Positions 1-9,880 are shown, counted from the first letter of the stretch. The stretch is DNA of 64,000 bases from Rhizocola hellebori (GCF_016862955.1 NZ_BONY01000008.1:1-64000); one strand, 5' to 3'. The notes: a model not told the origin generated them from the sequence alone. A program made the numbers and translations.

Positions 1-3
1 GCG

Positions 4-29
4 GCAGCGCCGCCGAAAGCCGGCGCTGC
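4..29 (-). terminator. Hairpin downstream of iorB
   Basis: Perfect 9-bp inverted repeat (GCAGCGCCG at 4-12, CGGCGCTGC at 21-29) with an 8-nt loop, about 40 nt past the iorB stop on the minus strand. There is no T-tract, as is common in high-GC actinobacteria. A second copy of the left arm lies near 57-67, so an alternative fold is possible. Confidence 0.5.
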
Positions 30-69
30 GATTCTGGCGCGCGCTAAAGCAACGCGCGGCAGCGCCGGG

Positions 70-2298
70 TTAGAGACGAAGCGGCAGTGTGCGCAACCGG
101 GGGCCGCCGGCGGCCCGGATCGCGTTGGCGACCGCGGCGGGCACCGGGCCGACCACCGGCTCGCCCATCCCGTGAGGCACCTCGCCACCGCCGACGAAGC
201 TCACCCGCACCGGCGGCGTGTCGGCCATGCCCAGCAGCGGGTAGGTGTCGAAGTTGTCGGAGACGACCTGGCCGTCGCGGATCTGCAGCTCCTCGCGCAG
301 CGCGGAGCCCAGGCCCATCACCACCGACCCCTGCGCCTGCAGGGTGGCCCCGGCCGGGTTGACCACGAGCCCGCAGTCGACCGCCACATCCACTCCGGTG
401 ACACGCAACCGGCCGCCGGACAGGTCGACCTGCGCCACCATGGCCACGATGGTGCCGACGTCGCCGCTGCAGGCGATGCCGCGACCCCGTCCGGCGGGCA
501 GCGGCTCGTCCCAGCGGGCCATCTGCGCGGCGGCGCTGAGCACGGCCGCCAGCCGCCGCGCTTCAGGCTCGTCGTTGAGGTGCGCCAGCCGCAGCTGCAG
601 CGGGTCGGCCCCGGCCGCCTCGGCCAGTTCGTCGATGAAGCTCTCCAGCGCGAACGTGTTGGGCAGCAGACCCAGCCCCCGCCAAGGCCCTGTCGGCACG
701 GGCAGCCGCTCGCGGCGGTTGACCAACCTGTACGCGGGCAGGTCGTAGGGAAGGAACAGGCCCAGCAGGCCGCCAGGGTCGAACCCGAGCACCCGCCGCA
801 CCCCTTCCGGCAACCCGGCCACCGCCCAGATGATGTCGCCCGCCGCGCTGTGCTGTTCCACGCCGCGGATCCGGCCGTCCGTCCCGACCGCGCCACGCAG
901 CTTGGTGTGTGTCGGTGGGCGGTAAAAGGCTTGGCGCATATCGGTTTCCCGGGTCCATCCGATGTGGACGGGTTTGCCCGTGGCGGCGGACAGCCGCGCC
1001 GCCTCCACGGCGACATGCTGGCCGCCCTTGCGCCCGAACGAGCCGCCGAGCTGGGTGACATGCACGACAACCTCGCGTTTCTCGCCGAACGCTGCACGCA
1101 GGTCTTCGACCACCGACTCGGGGCTCTGGGTGGGTACCCAGACCTCCACCTTCCCCTCCGCTCCGGCCGGCAGATGGGCCAGCGCAGCCAGCGGCTCGAG
1201 GTGGGCATGCGCCGCCAAGGGGGTGCGGTATTCGGCCTCGACGACGCGGCCCTCGCCCAGGGCGCTGCCGATCCACCCCTTCCGGCGCAACACCACCCCG
1301 TCGCCCGCGGTGATCTGAGCCTCGATGGCGGCGTTGTCGACGTGGCTGCCCTCGCTCCAGCTCAGCTTCAGCGCCCGCACCGCCGCCCACGCCCTCGTCC
1401 GGGTGTCGGCGACCACGCCCGCGAAGCCGGCCGCGACGTCGATGACGACCTGCTGCACCCCCGGCATGCCCCGCGCGTCGCCCGGCTCGGCGGTCAGCAG
1501 CGTGGCGCCGAAGCGGGGCGGCACGGCGAACGCGCCGTAGGCCATGCCGGGCAGGCGGGCGTCGTAGCCGTAGGTCGCCTCGCCGAGCACCTTGGCCCGA
1601 AAGTCGACCCGGGCCGCGGAGTGGCCGATGCTGGTGAACTCGTGTGCCTGCCGCAGCACGGGTTTCTCGTCGGGTTCCTGCCAAGGCCCGCGATGATTGG
1701 CGATCACCTCGGTGTAGGCGAGACGCCGGCCGGTGCCGGTGACTGCGAACACGCCGTCGGCGGCGGTCAGGGCCTGCGCCGCGACGCCCAGCGTTAGCGC
1801 GGCCTGCGCTGCGAGCATCTCCCGCACTGTCGCGGCCGCCTCGCGGATGGGCAGGTAAAGGTTGGCCACAGAGGAGGATCCGAAGGTGAACATGGCCGAC
1901 GCCGCGAACCCGCGCTGGGTGTCGGCCTGCACCACGGCCAGCTGGCCCGGTGTCACCCGCAGCTCCTCGGCAGCGGCCTGGGCCAGCGCCGTGTGCACGC
2001 CTTGACCCATTTCTATCTTGGGTACGTGCAGGGTGATGCCCTGACCGGTCAGCTCGAACCAGATCAGCGCCGACTCCGGGATCTCCGCCGACCCGGGGCC
2101 GCGCCCCAGCATCCACTCCGCGAGAAACGGCCTGCCGTATTCGATGACGGCGGGCGCCGCCACCACCAGCGACCCGATCGTCGCACCCGCCCCGATCAGC
2201 AGCCGGCGGCGGGTCACCCGCCAGCGCCGGGGAGTCTCAGCCGGTTGCGTGGTGTCGGCGGTGCGGGCGGCACCGGTGGTGTCGGTGGTGTCGGTCAT
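70..2298 (-). CDS. iorB: Molybdopterin-binding large subunit, isoquinoline 1-oxidoreductase/aldehyde oxidase type
   Basis: Large subunit of a xanthine-dehydrogenase-family molybdenum hydroxylase, which hydroxylates N-heterocycles or oxidises aldehydes with water as oxygen source. The ATG at 2298 overlaps the iorA stop (ATGA), giving 742 aa, a normal IorB length; an open frame runs further upstream but only through iorA. A twin-arginine-like stretch (RRRLLIG, residues 30-36) followed by a hydrophobic segment suggests Tat export or membrane association. Family motifs visible: GGSFGRKGG, GPWRGLG, and near the C-terminus GMGEP, whose Glu (about residue 713) is the expected catalytic base. The substrate cannot be read from sequence. 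No separate FAD subunit or XdhC-type maturation gene is in view, which fits the two-subunit Ior class that passes electrons to a cytochrome. Confidence 0.9.
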   Translation of the reverse strand: MTDTTDTTGAARTADTTQPAETPRRWRVTRRRLLIGAGATIGSLVVAAPAVIEYGRPFLAEWMLGRGPGSAEIPESALIWFELTGQGITLHVPKIEMGQGVHTALAQAAAEELRVTPGQLAVVQADTQRGFAASAMFTFGSSSVANLYLPIREAAATVREMLAAQAALTLGVAAQALTAADGVFAVTGTGRRLAYTEVIANHRGPWQEPDEKPVLRQAHEFTSIGHSAARVDFRAKVLGEATYGYDARLPGMAYGAFAVPPRFGATLLTAEPGDARGMPGVQQVVIDVAAGFAGVVADTRTRAWAAVRALKLSWSEGSHVDNAAIEAQITAGDGVVLRRKGWIGSALGEGRVVEAEYRTPLAAHAHLEPLAALAHLPAGAEGKVEVWVPTQSPESVVEDLRAAFGEKREVVVHVTQLGGSFGRKGGQHVAVEAARLSAATGKPVHIGWTRETDMRQAFYRPPTHTKLRGAVGTDGRIRGVEQHSAAGDIIWAVAGLPEGVRRVLGFDPGGLLGLFLPYDLPAYRLVNRRERLPVPTGPWRGLGLLPNTFALESFIDELAEAAGADPLQLRLAHLNDEPEARRLAAVLSAAAQMARWDEPLPAGRGRGIACSGDVGTIVAMVAQVDLSGGRLRVTGVDVAVDCGLVVNPAGATLQAQGSVVMGLGSALREELQIRDGQVVSDNFDTYPLLGMADTPPVRVSFVGGGEVPHGMGEPVVGPVPAAVANAIRAAGGPRLRTLPLRL

Positions 2299-2768
2299 GA
2301 CTCGCGCGCCAGCTCGGCGGCGCGGGCGACCGCCGCCTTGATCGTGTTGTAACCGCCGCACCGGCACAGGTTCGGCGCGGCCGCCTGCGCGATGGCCGCC
2401 TCGTCCGGGTCGGGATCGCGGGCCAGCAGCGCCACCGCGCACATGACGTGGCCGGGCAGGCACCATCCACATTGCAGCGGGGTGTCCACAAACGCCTGCT
2501 GCACCGGGTGCAGGGCAACGACCTCACCGGCGGCGTCGCGTGTGGCCAGACCCTCCAGAGTCACCACCGGCTGCTCCCCCACCGCTGCGGCGATGACCTG
2601 GCAGCTTCGCACCGGCTCGCCCGACACCAGCACGGTGCAGCAGCCGCACGCGCCGATGCCGCAGCCGTAGTGGGTGCCGGTCAGGCCCAGCTCGTCGCGC
2701 AGCACCCACAGCAGCGGCTCGTCGGGGTGCTCGATCTCGTGATGCCGCCCATTGATCAGCAGCCGCAT
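2295..2768 (-). CDS. iorA: [2Fe-2S] small subunit of the molybdenum hydroxylase
   Basis: Electron-transfer subunit partner of the downstream iorB. The N-terminal ferredoxin-like domain has the plant-type cluster pattern C36-x4-C41-x2-C44 (CGIGACGCC) plus C56. The C-terminal helical domain has CGWC and CRCGGYNTI, the second [2Fe-2S] site typical of this family. The ATG at 2768 was chosen because MRLLINGRHH matches the usual N-terminus; an upstream in-frame GTG at 2795 would add nine residues and has no better ribosome-binding site. Length 157 aa is typical. The gene overlaps iorB by 4 bp, so the two are almost certainly co-transcribed and translationally coupled. Confidence 0.92.
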   Translation of the reverse strand: MRLLINGRHHEIEHPDEPLLWVLRDELGLTGTHYGCGIGACGCCTVLVSGEPVRSCQVIAAAVGEQPVVTLEGLATRDAAGEVVALHPVQQAFVDTPLQCGWCLPGHVMCAVALLARDPDPDEAAIAQAAAPNLCRCGGYNTIKAAVARAAELARES

Positions 2769-2887
2769 CGCGGGACCCATGGTCGGGTAGGGCACACGGG
2801 CGAGGGGATGCTCGGCATGCCACGCAGTTTAGGCCAGATAACGCCGGGAGGACTACCGTCGGTCAATGCAATGACATCGACACAGTT

Positions 2888-5185
2888 CTACTCATGCCGG
2901 ATGAGGTCGGACTTCAATCGGGTCGAGGCTCGGGAAGCGATGACCGTGACCGCTATCAGAATCGCCAGCCCGCCCGCGACGATGGCGGTCACGTCCACGC
3001 CCGCGTAGTCCCAGACGGCCACCGGCAGCGAGGAAACCCGGCGCAGCGCCCAGGTCGTCAACACCAGGCCCAGCGCGGAAATCGCCGTTCCCACAACGAG
3101 TGTGGCAATCAGCCCGGCGGTCTCCACGAGCTGCAGAAGCCAGCGGGGAACACCGAGGACGGTCAAGCCTGCGTTGCGGCGGCGGGCGGCCAGCTGATGG
3201 TCGACGGCCGCGATGGAGAAGGCCAAAAGCCCGATGGCAAGCGCGATCGCCGCACCACAAGCGATGACCGTGAGCAGAGCCGCGCTGTCGAACCCGCCCG
3301 TGGTGCCGAGCGGATAGACGATCTGGTGTGCCGGTGCCGCCAGGGTCGCCCGGACGGCAAGGTCGCGATAGGCCTTCCGCTCGAACGTGACCTGCAGCTG
3401 GTCACGCGCCTCACCGCCGCTTGCCGTGTCTATCAACAGGACGTTGGCCAACGAGCGGTCGCTTCGGATGTGCAATTCGTCGACCGGGTCGGCAAGGTGC
3501 GTGCCGTCTTGCAGGGTCCACTGCTGGACGCGCGGAGTGACGTCCCCCCACTCGGGATGGGTGTTGACCACACGGTAGAACCGTCCATTGACACATGCCC
3601 CCGTTACCTCGCCGAGCAGCGCGGGCAGATCCTCGCACCGGGCCGAAACCACCAGGCCTGAGGCGGAGCCGGAGGTGACCATCGACATGCCGAGCGGGGT
3701 GACGGTAACACCCGGGCCGTTGAGCATCTCGATTTCGGCCGGGCTCAAGCCGTGCCCGGAAACCACCAGCGTGACCGGCTGCCCGTCAGGCGACAGATCG
3801 GGCTGCTGAAGCTGGACGGCGAACCCGGCCGCGAGCAGGCCGATGCCGGCGATGAAAATGGTGGTGACCACACCGGCCACCAACCGCGGCGCCGCACCGG
3901 GATTGTGCCGCCATCGCTTGGCCACCAGCTGAATCCAGATCGGCCCACGCTGCCAGAGCTCCAACAGCGCCGCGAGAAGGTGGGTGACGATGGGCAGGGC
4001 CACCGGAACACCCACTGCCATCGCGAGGACACCACCGCCCACCGCCAGAATCGTGGTCGACGAAACACCACCCATAGTGGCCGCATAGGCCAGGGCGGCG
4101 ACGGCGACAAGCAACGGAAGCGCGCGCCACATCGACGGCGTTTTCCGCAGCCCGAACCGCCTGACATCCAACGGTTTCTGCATCGCCGGTATCGTCCCGG
4201 ACGCGGCGACAAGCATCGCGAACACCGTGAAACACACGACCACCACGGCGGCGCGCGCTGGCGAAACGTCCAAGTCCTCGGCGTACCAACGAAATCTTCC
4301 CACCGACCAGCCGGTGCTTTGCGGCCCGATAACCGCGAAGGCGAGGTAGCCCGCCAGCGCTCCCAGCATCGTGACGGTTCCGACCTCGACCGCGTTGGCG
4401 ATCTGAACCTGGCTTTGGGTCACTCCCAGGAGCCGGACAGCCGCCAGCTTCTGTTCCCGCACCCGCGCGGACAGCCGCGCACAGACACCTATCAGAACCG
4501 CCAACGGCGCCAGCAGAAACAGCCCAAACAGATAGCCCAGCACCCGTTCCGGTTTGAGAACGCGCTCTATCACGCTGGCGCCCGCCCACGCGTCGGAGTG
4601 GATGGCCATCGCGTCGCCGAATCCCGCGACCTGATTGGCCTCGATGAGACCGTCCCTCACCCCGATATAGGCAAATAGCTCGTCGGGCGCGACCAACCCG
4701 GCCGGGCCGATGGTGCCCACGACCCGCTGGGGAAATCTCTTCGCCATGGACTCGTCCGCGGCCAACATGCGCAGCAGCTCAGGGGATGCCACAATCTCGC
4801 CCGCGGCGGGAAAGCGCGGTAGTCCAGGTGGTAGTGCGCCCGATTCGCCCGCGCCGCTGACCGCGATCCGCGTCAGCGGGCGCTCGCCTGCGGAGTCGCG
4901 GACCTCCTGCAGTCTCAGTGTGCTGCGGTCGTTGACGATGATGGGCGTTTGTCCGTCGTCGTCGTGCATGACGGCGCGGCCGACCGACCTCTGATACTGA
5001 GCGTCGACCACCACCGGCACGGCCAGGGCAGCCATCACCAGGAAACAGCCGATGGTGGTCGCCACCGCCAGCATCGCCACCCGGAAAAGGCCGGCCAGCC
5101 CCACTCCGCGGGTCAGCCGCGCACCGAGCCAGAGCGCGGTGATCGCCTCGGCGAACTGCGGCCGGCGCGCCTCACGCTTGCTCAC
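2888..5185 (-). CDS. FtsX-family ABC transporter permease
   Basis: 765-aa permease of the MacB/FtsX/LolC class, with an N-terminal membrane segment, a large extracytoplasmic region, a central group of three or more helices (about residues 220-400) and a C-terminal group (about 640-750), i.e. a duplicated FtsX arrangement. Such exporters act with a LolD-like ATPase in lipoprotein or peptide release, antimicrobial resistance or cell-wall control; the substrate is unknown here. The GTG start at 5185 overlaps the stop of the ATPase gene (GTGA), showing one transport unit. No membrane-fusion partner or dedicated regulator is adjacent, so the physiological role is open. Confidence 0.88.
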   Translation of the reverse strand: MSKREARRPQFAEAITALWLGARLTRGVGLAGLFRVAMLAVATTIGCFLVMAALAVPVVVDAQYQRSVGRAVMHDDDGQTPIIVNDRSTLRLQEVRDSAGERPLTRIAVSGAGESGALPPGLPRFPAAGEIVASPELLRMLAADESMAKRFPQRVVGTIGPAGLVAPDELFAYIGVRDGLIEANQVAGFGDAMAIHSDAWAGASVIERVLKPERVLGYLFGLFLLAPLAVLIGVCARLSARVREQKLAAVRLLGVTQSQVQIANAVEVGTVTMLGALAGYLAFAVIGPQSTGWSVGRFRWYAEDLDVSPARAAVVVVCFTVFAMLVAASGTIPAMQKPLDVRRFGLRKTPSMWRALPLLVAVAALAYAATMGGVSSTTILAVGGGVLAMAVGVPVALPIVTHLLAALLELWQRGPIWIQLVAKRWRHNPGAAPRLVAGVVTTIFIAGIGLLAAGFAVQLQQPDLSPDGQPVTLVVSGHGLSPAEIEMLNGPGVTVTPLGMSMVTSGSASGLVVSARCEDLPALLGEVTGACVNGRFYRVVNTHPEWGDVTPRVQQWTLQDGTHLADPVDELHIRSDRSLANVLLIDTASGGEARDQLQVTFERKAYRDLAVRATLAAPAHQIVYPLGTTGGFDSAALLTVIACGAAIALAIGLLAFSIAAVDHQLAARRRNAGLTVLGVPRWLLQLVETAGLIATLVVGTAISALGLVLTTWALRRVSSLPVAVWDYAGVDVTAIVAGGLAILIAVTVIASRASTRLKSDLIRHE

Positions 5186-5901
5186 GCGACCACCGCGTTG
5201 CCATCGGCGACCAGCCCACCATCGCGCATTTGGACAACCCGGGTCGCTGCTGCGGCGATCGCGGGATCGTGCGTCACCAGCACCACCGCGGCGTGATAGC
5301 TCGCCGCCGCGTCGAGCAGCCTCTCCAGCACCAGCGCGCCGGCCTTGCTGTCGAGAGCTCCGGTCGGCTCGTCGGCGAACACGACAACCGGCCGGTGCGC
5401 GGTAGCCCGAGCAATGGCGGCGCGCTGCAGCTGACCACCCGAGACCTGCCCGGGGCGACGCTCGCCCAGATCGGCGATGTCAAGGCCCTCCAGCGCCAGG
5501 TAGGCGGCATTGCGAGCCTCCTGGTAGCCCGTGCCCGCCAAGCGGAGCGGAAGCGCCACGTTCTCCCACAGGGACAGCTCCGGAACAAGATCTCCAAACT
5601 GGAACACGAATCCGAAGTGGCGCAACCGAAGCCTGCTCCGCTCGGCATCGCTGCTGTTGTCGATGCGCCTGCCCTTCATCGCCACACTGCCCGAATCGGG
5701 TCTGAGCAGCCCGGCCAGCACGTGCAACAACGTCGACTTGCCGCACCCCGAAGGCCCCACGACAGCCACGCACTCGCCCTTGCGCACTGCGACGGACACC
5801 TGGTCGAGTGCCTGTGTGGCGCCAAGCCGCAGAGATACCTCAGCAGCCGCCAACACCACATCGTCGTGGATCTCCCCGTGACTCGACATAGATGACCGCA
5901 T
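5182..5901 (-). CDS. ABC transporter ATP-binding protein (LolD/MacB type)
   Basis: Cytoplasmic ATPase that powers the overlapping FtsX permease. Walker A GPSGCGKST, ABC signature VSGGQLQRA (Val for Leu at the first position), Walker B VVVFADEP followed by the D-loop TGALD, and the switch His in VTHDP are all present. The ATG at 5901 gives 239 aa, the usual size; an ATG at 5889 is an alternative. The frame stays open to 6219, but that part has no ABC homology and would run under the divergent gene. Neither start has a strong ribosome-binding site. Confidence 0.9.
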   Translation of the reverse strand: MRSSMSSHGEIHDDVVLAAAEVSLRLGATQALDQVSVAVRKGECVAVVGPSGCGKSTLLHVLAGLLRPDSGSVAMKGRRIDNSSDAERSRLRLRHFGFVFQFGDLVPELSLWENVALPLRLAGTGYQEARNAAYLALEGLDIADLGERRPGQVSGGQLQRAAIARATAHRPVVVFADEPTGALDSKAGALVLERLLDAAASYHAAVVLVTHDPAIAAAATRVVQMRDGGLVADGNAVVA

Positions 5902-6195
5902 TTCAATCGCCGGAAAAGCTGTTCCTACCACATGCCGAGTCCTCGCAAGTTCCCATGGGCGATGAGATGCCGATTTGACCAGCTGAGCCAATGCCGCTGC
6001 GGGAACTGGCAGAATCGAACCGGTTCCTCCGCGGGCTACCACGAAGGAATTCTCGAATCGCCATGAAGGTTGGTGAGCCGCATGCCAGACTAGCTTCACG
6101 AGTACCCGTTCCTTGACGAGCTGCCGGAAAGCTGGCTGAGTAAGCTGGCCGACATCGGCCATCCCGTCACCTACGCCGCCGGCCACCGGATCTTC

Positions 6196-6534
6196 GTGGA
6201 AGGCCAACGGGCGGAGCACTTCTGGCTCATCGGCGAGGGCGTAGTCGCCTTGGACATCGATGTGCCCGGCCGCGGCAGCGTGCTGATCGAGCGGCTGTCA
6301 CCCGGGTCCGTGCTGGGCTGGTCGTGGATGTTTCCGCCGTACCGGTGGCACTTCGACGCGACCGCGGAGCGGCATACCCGCGCCATCCAGTTTCACGGCT
6401 CCGAGGTGCTACGGCTGTGCCGTGAAGACCCGGCGGCTGGCTTTGACCTGATGCAGCGGTTCGTCGCCGTCCTCGTGGAACGCCTCCAGGCCACCAGGTC
6501 CCGCCTGCTCGACATATCCAACACCGGCGGCTGA
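6196..6534 (+). CDS. Cyclic-nucleotide-binding domain protein with defective 5' end
   Basis: Crp-type cyclic-nucleotide-binding beta-roll without a DNA-binding domain. Coordinates use the only in-frame start codon (GTG 6196), but coding similarity clearly begins earlier: translation from 6094 gives LHEYPFLDELPESWLSKLAD and then the first strand, with GHRIFVEG spanning the GTG. Going upstream in this frame one meets no ATG, GTG or TTG before a TAG at 6091-6093; an ATG at 6082 lies just behind that stop. The gene is therefore either start-lost, begins at CTG 6121, or contains a small frameshift or sequencing error near 6091. The C-terminus (LQATRSRLLD) looks like a natural end. It is divergent from the ABC exporter. 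Confidence 0.6.
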   Translation: MEGQRAEHFWLIGEGVVALDIDVPGRGSVLIERLSPGSVLGWSWMFPPYRWHFDATAERHTRAIQFHGSEVLRLCREDPAAGFDLMQRFVAVLVERLQATRSRLLDISNTGG

Positions 6535-6653
6535 CGCGACCGCCGCATATCTCGCCAGAGCCATCAACACCGCTGAGTTGCCACACCCTTGGGGTCTGAT
6601 ATCTTCGCCCGTCCATTGAAGACACACAGTGGCGGTCGACCCGAAGGAATGTG

Positions 6654-8636
6654 ATGGTCATCAGAACCGCAGTCGCCGTGTTGGCGCTGCTCACCACGGC
6701 CGGTGCGGCCGCACCGGCACACGCGGCGCCCTCGCTCGCCCCGTTGAGAGATCCGGGGCCGGGCTTTCCCGACCGGTATGTCGTCGTCCTGCGCGACGGG
6801 TTCAGCGGCCAGGCAGCGGAGCAGGCCGCGCTCACCAACGGCGGCCAGATCCACCTGCGCTATTCGGTGGCCCTCAAAGGTTTCGCCGCGAATCTGAACG
6901 CCACAGCGCTGGCCGCGGTGCGCAGCGAGCCCAGTGTCGCCTATGTTCAGCAGGACGCGATAGCCTCGCTTGCCGAGTCGGCGGCCAGTTGGGGTCTGGA
7001 CCGTGTCGACCAGCGTGGGCTGCCGCTCAACGGCCAGTACAACTACACGGCCACCGGATCTGGGGTCCACGCCTACCTCCTCGACAGCGGCATCCGCAAG
7101 ACCCACCAGCAGTTCGCCGGGCGGGTGGGTAACGGCTGGGACTTCATGGAGAAAGACGCAGACCCGCAGGACTGCCACGGTCACGGTACCCATGTGGCCG
7201 GCACCCTCGGCGGGGCCAGCTACGGCGTGGCCAAGCACGTGACCCTGCACGCGGTGCGGGTGCTCAACTGCGAGGGCGCAGGTGCCATCTCGATTGTGCT
7301 CGCCGGGGTCGACTGGGTCACCGCCAACGCTGTGCGCCCGGCCGTAGCCAACATGAGCCTCAGCTGCAACTGCACTTTCCAGCCGCTCGAAGACGCGGTA
7401 CGCGCCTCGATCGCCAGCGGGATCACCTATTCCATCGCGGCGGGCAACAACAGTGTCAATGCGTGCGACGCCACCCCGGCGCTGGTGACCCAGGCCATCA
7501 CCGTGGGCGCCACCGACCGCCAGGATCGGACCTATTACACCAACTGGGGGCCGTGCCTGGACATCTACGCTCCCGGCGAGGAAATCACCTCCGCATCTTT
7601 CACCGGTGACAACGCCAGCGAGGTCAGGCACGGCACCTCGATGGCCGCCCCGCATGTGGCGGGCGCGGCGGCGCTCTACCTTCAGTACCATCCATATGCG
7701 ACACCGCAACAGGTTCGCGACGCCATCGTGGGGCAGGGCACGCCGCTCAACTCCCCCGTCGTCCTACTGCACACGCTGTTTCCGTTGCCGCAGGCGATGG
7801 TGCGCAGCGACTTCGACGGCGATGCCCGCACCGACCGCGCCGTGTTTAGGCCCAGCAACAACACTTGGTATGTCCCGCCGAGCGGCGGCCCCTCCTCCAG
7901 CATCACCTGGGGAGCCGCCGGTGACCGGATCGTGCCCGGTGACTACGACGGCGACGCCAAGACCGACGCGGCGATCTTCCGCCCGTCGACCGGCACCTGG
8001 TGGATCAGGCGCAGCTCCAACGGTTCGGCCGAGGTGGTGCAGTTCGGTGTGGCCTCCGATGTCACCGCCGCAGAGGACTTCGACGGTGATCGGCGTACAG
8101 ACATCGCGATCTGGCGGCCCGCGGACGGCATGTGGTGGATCAGGCGCGCCTTCGACGGCGCGGTGTGGGCGGTGGCGTTCGGCCTCAGCGGTGACGTGCC
8201 GGTCGCCGCCGACTATGACGGTGATGGCCGCGCCGATCCCGCGGTCTACCGGCCCACGGAAAACGCCTGGTACATCTTGCGTTCGACAGACAACGCCACG
8301 GTGCGCCAACCCTTCGGCAGCCCCGGCGACCGTCTGGTCCCGGCCGACTATGACGGTGACCGTAAAGCCGACCTGGCGGTGTGGCGGCCTTCGAACGGGA
8401 CCTGGTACATCAAACCGAGCTCGGGTGGCAGCTTCTACGGCATCCAGTTCGGGCAGACAGGCGACCGCCTCGTGCCGGGCACCTACTTCGCCACCCGCGC
8501 CACCGGCCCCGCGATCGCCCGCGCCAGCGGCGGCGCGGCGACCTGGTACGTGCGCGACAGCGCCGGTGCCGTGGACATACTCACCTTCGGCCTGGCCAGC
8601 GACATTCCGGTGCCAGCCGGTTACCTGCCAAGCTGA
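6654..8636 (+). CDS. Secreted S8 (subtilisin-like) serine protease with C-terminal FG-GAP/VCBS-like repeats
   Basis: Secreted protease of about 660 aa. Order: Sec signal peptide ending near AHA; I9 inhibitor propeptide (RYVVVLRDG ... SVAYVQQD); S8 catalytic domain with Asp144 (LLDSG), His177 (HGHGTH), oxyanion Asn in AAGNNS and Ser329 (HGTSMAAPH). The C-terminal third holds about five repeats of roughly 46 residues, each with a DxDGDxxxD calcium-binding loop followed by a W(Y/W)I strand, i.e. a VCBS/FG-GAP-type beta-propeller seen on secreted actinobacterial enzymes. The ATG at 6654 follows GAAGGA; an in-frame GTG at 6651 is too close to that site. The repeat tail may aid substrate or surface binding. 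Confidence 0.93.
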   Translation: MVIRTAVAVLALLTTAGAAAPAHAAPSLAPLRDPGPGFPDRYVVVLRDGFSGQAAEQAALTNGGQIHLRYSVALKGFAANLNATALAAVRSEPSVAYVQQDAIASLAESAASWGLDRVDQRGLPLNGQYNYTATGSGVHAYLLDSGIRKTHQQFAGRVGNGWDFMEKDADPQDCHGHGTHVAGTLGGASYGVAKHVTLHAVRVLNCEGAGAISIVLAGVDWVTANAVRPAVANMSLSCNCTFQPLEDAVRASIASGITYSIAAGNNSVNACDATPALVTQAITVGATDRQDRTYYTNWGPCLDIYAPGEEITSASFTGDNASEVRHGTSMAAPHVAGAAALYLQYHPYATPQQVRDAIVGQGTPLNSPVVLLHTLFPLPQAMVRSDFDGDARTDRAVFRPSNNTWYVPPSGGPSSSITWGAAGDRIVPGDYDGDAKTDAAIFRPSTGTWWIRRSSNGSAEVVQFGVASDVTAAEDFDGDRRTDIAIWRPADGMWWIRRAFDGAVWAVAFGLSGDVPVAADYDGDGRADPAVYRPTENAWYILRSTDNATVRQPFGSPGDRLVPADYDGDRKADLAVWRPSNGTWYIKPSSGGSFYGIQFGQTGDRLVPGTYFATRATGPAIARASGGAATWYVRDSAGAVDILTFGLASDIPVPAGYLPS

Positions 8637-8646
8637 GGCCGGAATC

Positions 8647-8677
8647 TGGCCCGCCCGGCACCGCGCCGGGCGGGCCA
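8647..8677 (+). terminator. Strong hairpin after the S8 protease
   Basis: Perfect 13-bp inverted repeat (8647-8659 against 8665-8677) with loop ACCGC, starting 11 nt after the protease stop codon. It is G+C-rich with no T-tract; its place just after the gene makes transcription termination likely. Confidence 0.7.
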
Positions 8678-8785
8678 GGCGAACGTGTAGGCGTCTTGTA
8701 GGTCACTTGGAGCCAGCTGCTAAATACTTCGCGCATCGACCACTGTGAGTTGGTCTCCAATTTGACCGATCCCCTGGAGGACCAT

Positions 8786-9430
8786 ATGCGCACCGCCTCT
8801 GGCCTTCGACGGCGTGCTCTTCTCGGCATCGCCGCCGGTGTTGCCGCAGCGCCTTTGCTGGGCAGCGCCGCCTTCGCGGCCCCTCCCAAAATCTACATCG
8901 ATCCCGGACACGGCGGCAGCGACCCCGGCGCCGCGGCCAACGGGATGACCGAAAAGAACATCACCCTCGACATTGCCCTTCGAACGCGCGCGATCCTGCT
9001 GGACAACTGGAATGTCTCGGTGCGGATGTCGCGCACGACCGATGTCACCCGCAGCCTGACCTTCCGTACCGACGACGCCAACAGCTGGGGCGCAAGCCTT
9101 TTCGTCAGCATCCACATCAACTCCGGCGGCGGCACCGGTTTTGAAAGCTACGTCTTTCCCGGCGCGGGCGCCAGGACGCTGCGCTTGCAGGACGAAGTGC
9201 ATGCTGCCGTCCTGGCCAACATGCGCGAAATCGGTTCCGTCACCAACCGTGGCCAGAAGCAGGAAAACTTCCACGTGCTGCGGGAAACCACGATGTCGGC
9301 TGTGCTGACCGAGAACCTCTTCATCGACACCACCCACGACGCCAACCTGCTCAGGCGCGACGACTTCCGGCAGCGCACCGCTCGCGGCCACGCGCGCGGC
9401 ATCGCCCGCTTCCTCGGGCTCATCGCCTGA
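8786..9430 (+). CDS. Tat-exported N-acetylmuramoyl-L-alanine amidase (Amidase_3)
   Basis: Zinc amidase that cleaves the bond between N-acetylmuramic acid and L-alanine in peptidoglycan. The ATG at 8786 lies 5 nt after TGGAGG; the longer upstream frame has no ribosome-binding site. A Tat-like signal (GLRRRALLGIAAG, then a hydrophobic run to AFA) precedes the domain. Family motifs: DPGHGGSDPGA with the first zinc His, Glu in GMTEKNITLD, SIHINS with another zinc His, and ENLFID with the catalytic Glu. Length 214 aa is essentially the bare catalytic domain, with no wall-binding module. Probable role: wall remodelling or lysis of competitors. Confidence 0.9.
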   Translation: MRTASGLRRRALLGIAAGVAAAPLLGSAAFAAPPKIYIDPGHGGSDPGAAANGMTEKNITLDIALRTRAILLDNWNVSVRMSRTTDVTRSLTFRTDDANSWGASLFVSIHINSGGGTGFESYVFPGAGARTLRLQDEVHAAVLANMREIGSVTNRGQKQENFHVLRETTMSAVLTENLFIDTTHDANLLRRDDFRQRTARGHARGIARFLGLIA

Positions 9431-9505
9431 CCAGCGACGATCCTCGCGCATAGGAAACGCATCAAAGCGCGATGCCATGCTTCCTGCCTACCGAAAGGAG
9501 GCAGG

Positions 9506-9880
9506 ATGAAAGGAATCCTGCGACGGGGGATCATCGGCATGACCGGAGTGGGTCTGGCATGCGCGTCGATGATGGCCATCGCGTCACCGGCCCATGCCAG
9601 CTATGACGAGCTCTACGTCAAGTCTGGTTCGACCATCTTGGGCAAGTGCATTCTTTACGGCGACTATGACGTCGCGAAAGTTGCCGACTGGAGGCAGGAC
9701 GGCATCGGAGTATACGGCCGGTACAAGCTGCGAAGCGGCACCATAGTGGACGTCAACGATCCCGACGGTGCCGGGGGCAACGACGGGTACAAGAACTGGC
9801 AGGGAACGGGAAACCACGTCGTCGCCTTCGAATGCGTGGCCCGCGACGGGCATTCGAGCGGATGGCTTTACATCACCTGA
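9506..9880 (+). CDS. Small secreted protein of unknown function
   Basis: 124-aa exported protein. A strong site AAAGGAGG sits 5 nt before ATG 9506. N-terminal signal peptide (basic KGILRR, hydrophobic stretch, cleavage near AHA). The mature part of about 90 residues has two Cys (GKCILYG, AFECVA), several Tyr/Trp and Gly-Asn-Asp clusters (DPDGAGGNDG), suggesting a small disulfide-stabilised beta fold. I do not recognise the family. It follows the amidase by 75 bp and may be expressed with it. Its end overlaps the end of the convergent SARP gene by 8 bp. Confidence 0.8.
   Translation: MKGILRRGIIGMTGVGLACASMMAIASPAHASYDELYVKSGSTILGKCILYGDYDVAKVADWRQDGIGVYGRYKLRSGTIVDVNDPDGAGGNDGYKNWQGTGNHVVAFECVARDGHSSGWLYIT

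Noticed and set aside
172-1797. Long plus-strand open frame antisense to iorB
   Set aside because: Shadow of a high-GC gene: the minus strand has full motifs of the molybdenum hydroxylase, while this frame is Arg/His/Gln-rich with no domain.
5902-6219. N-terminal extension of the ABC ATPase frame
   Set aside because: The added 106 residues have no ABC homology and run under the divergent cyclic-nucleotide-domain gene; the domain starts at 5901.
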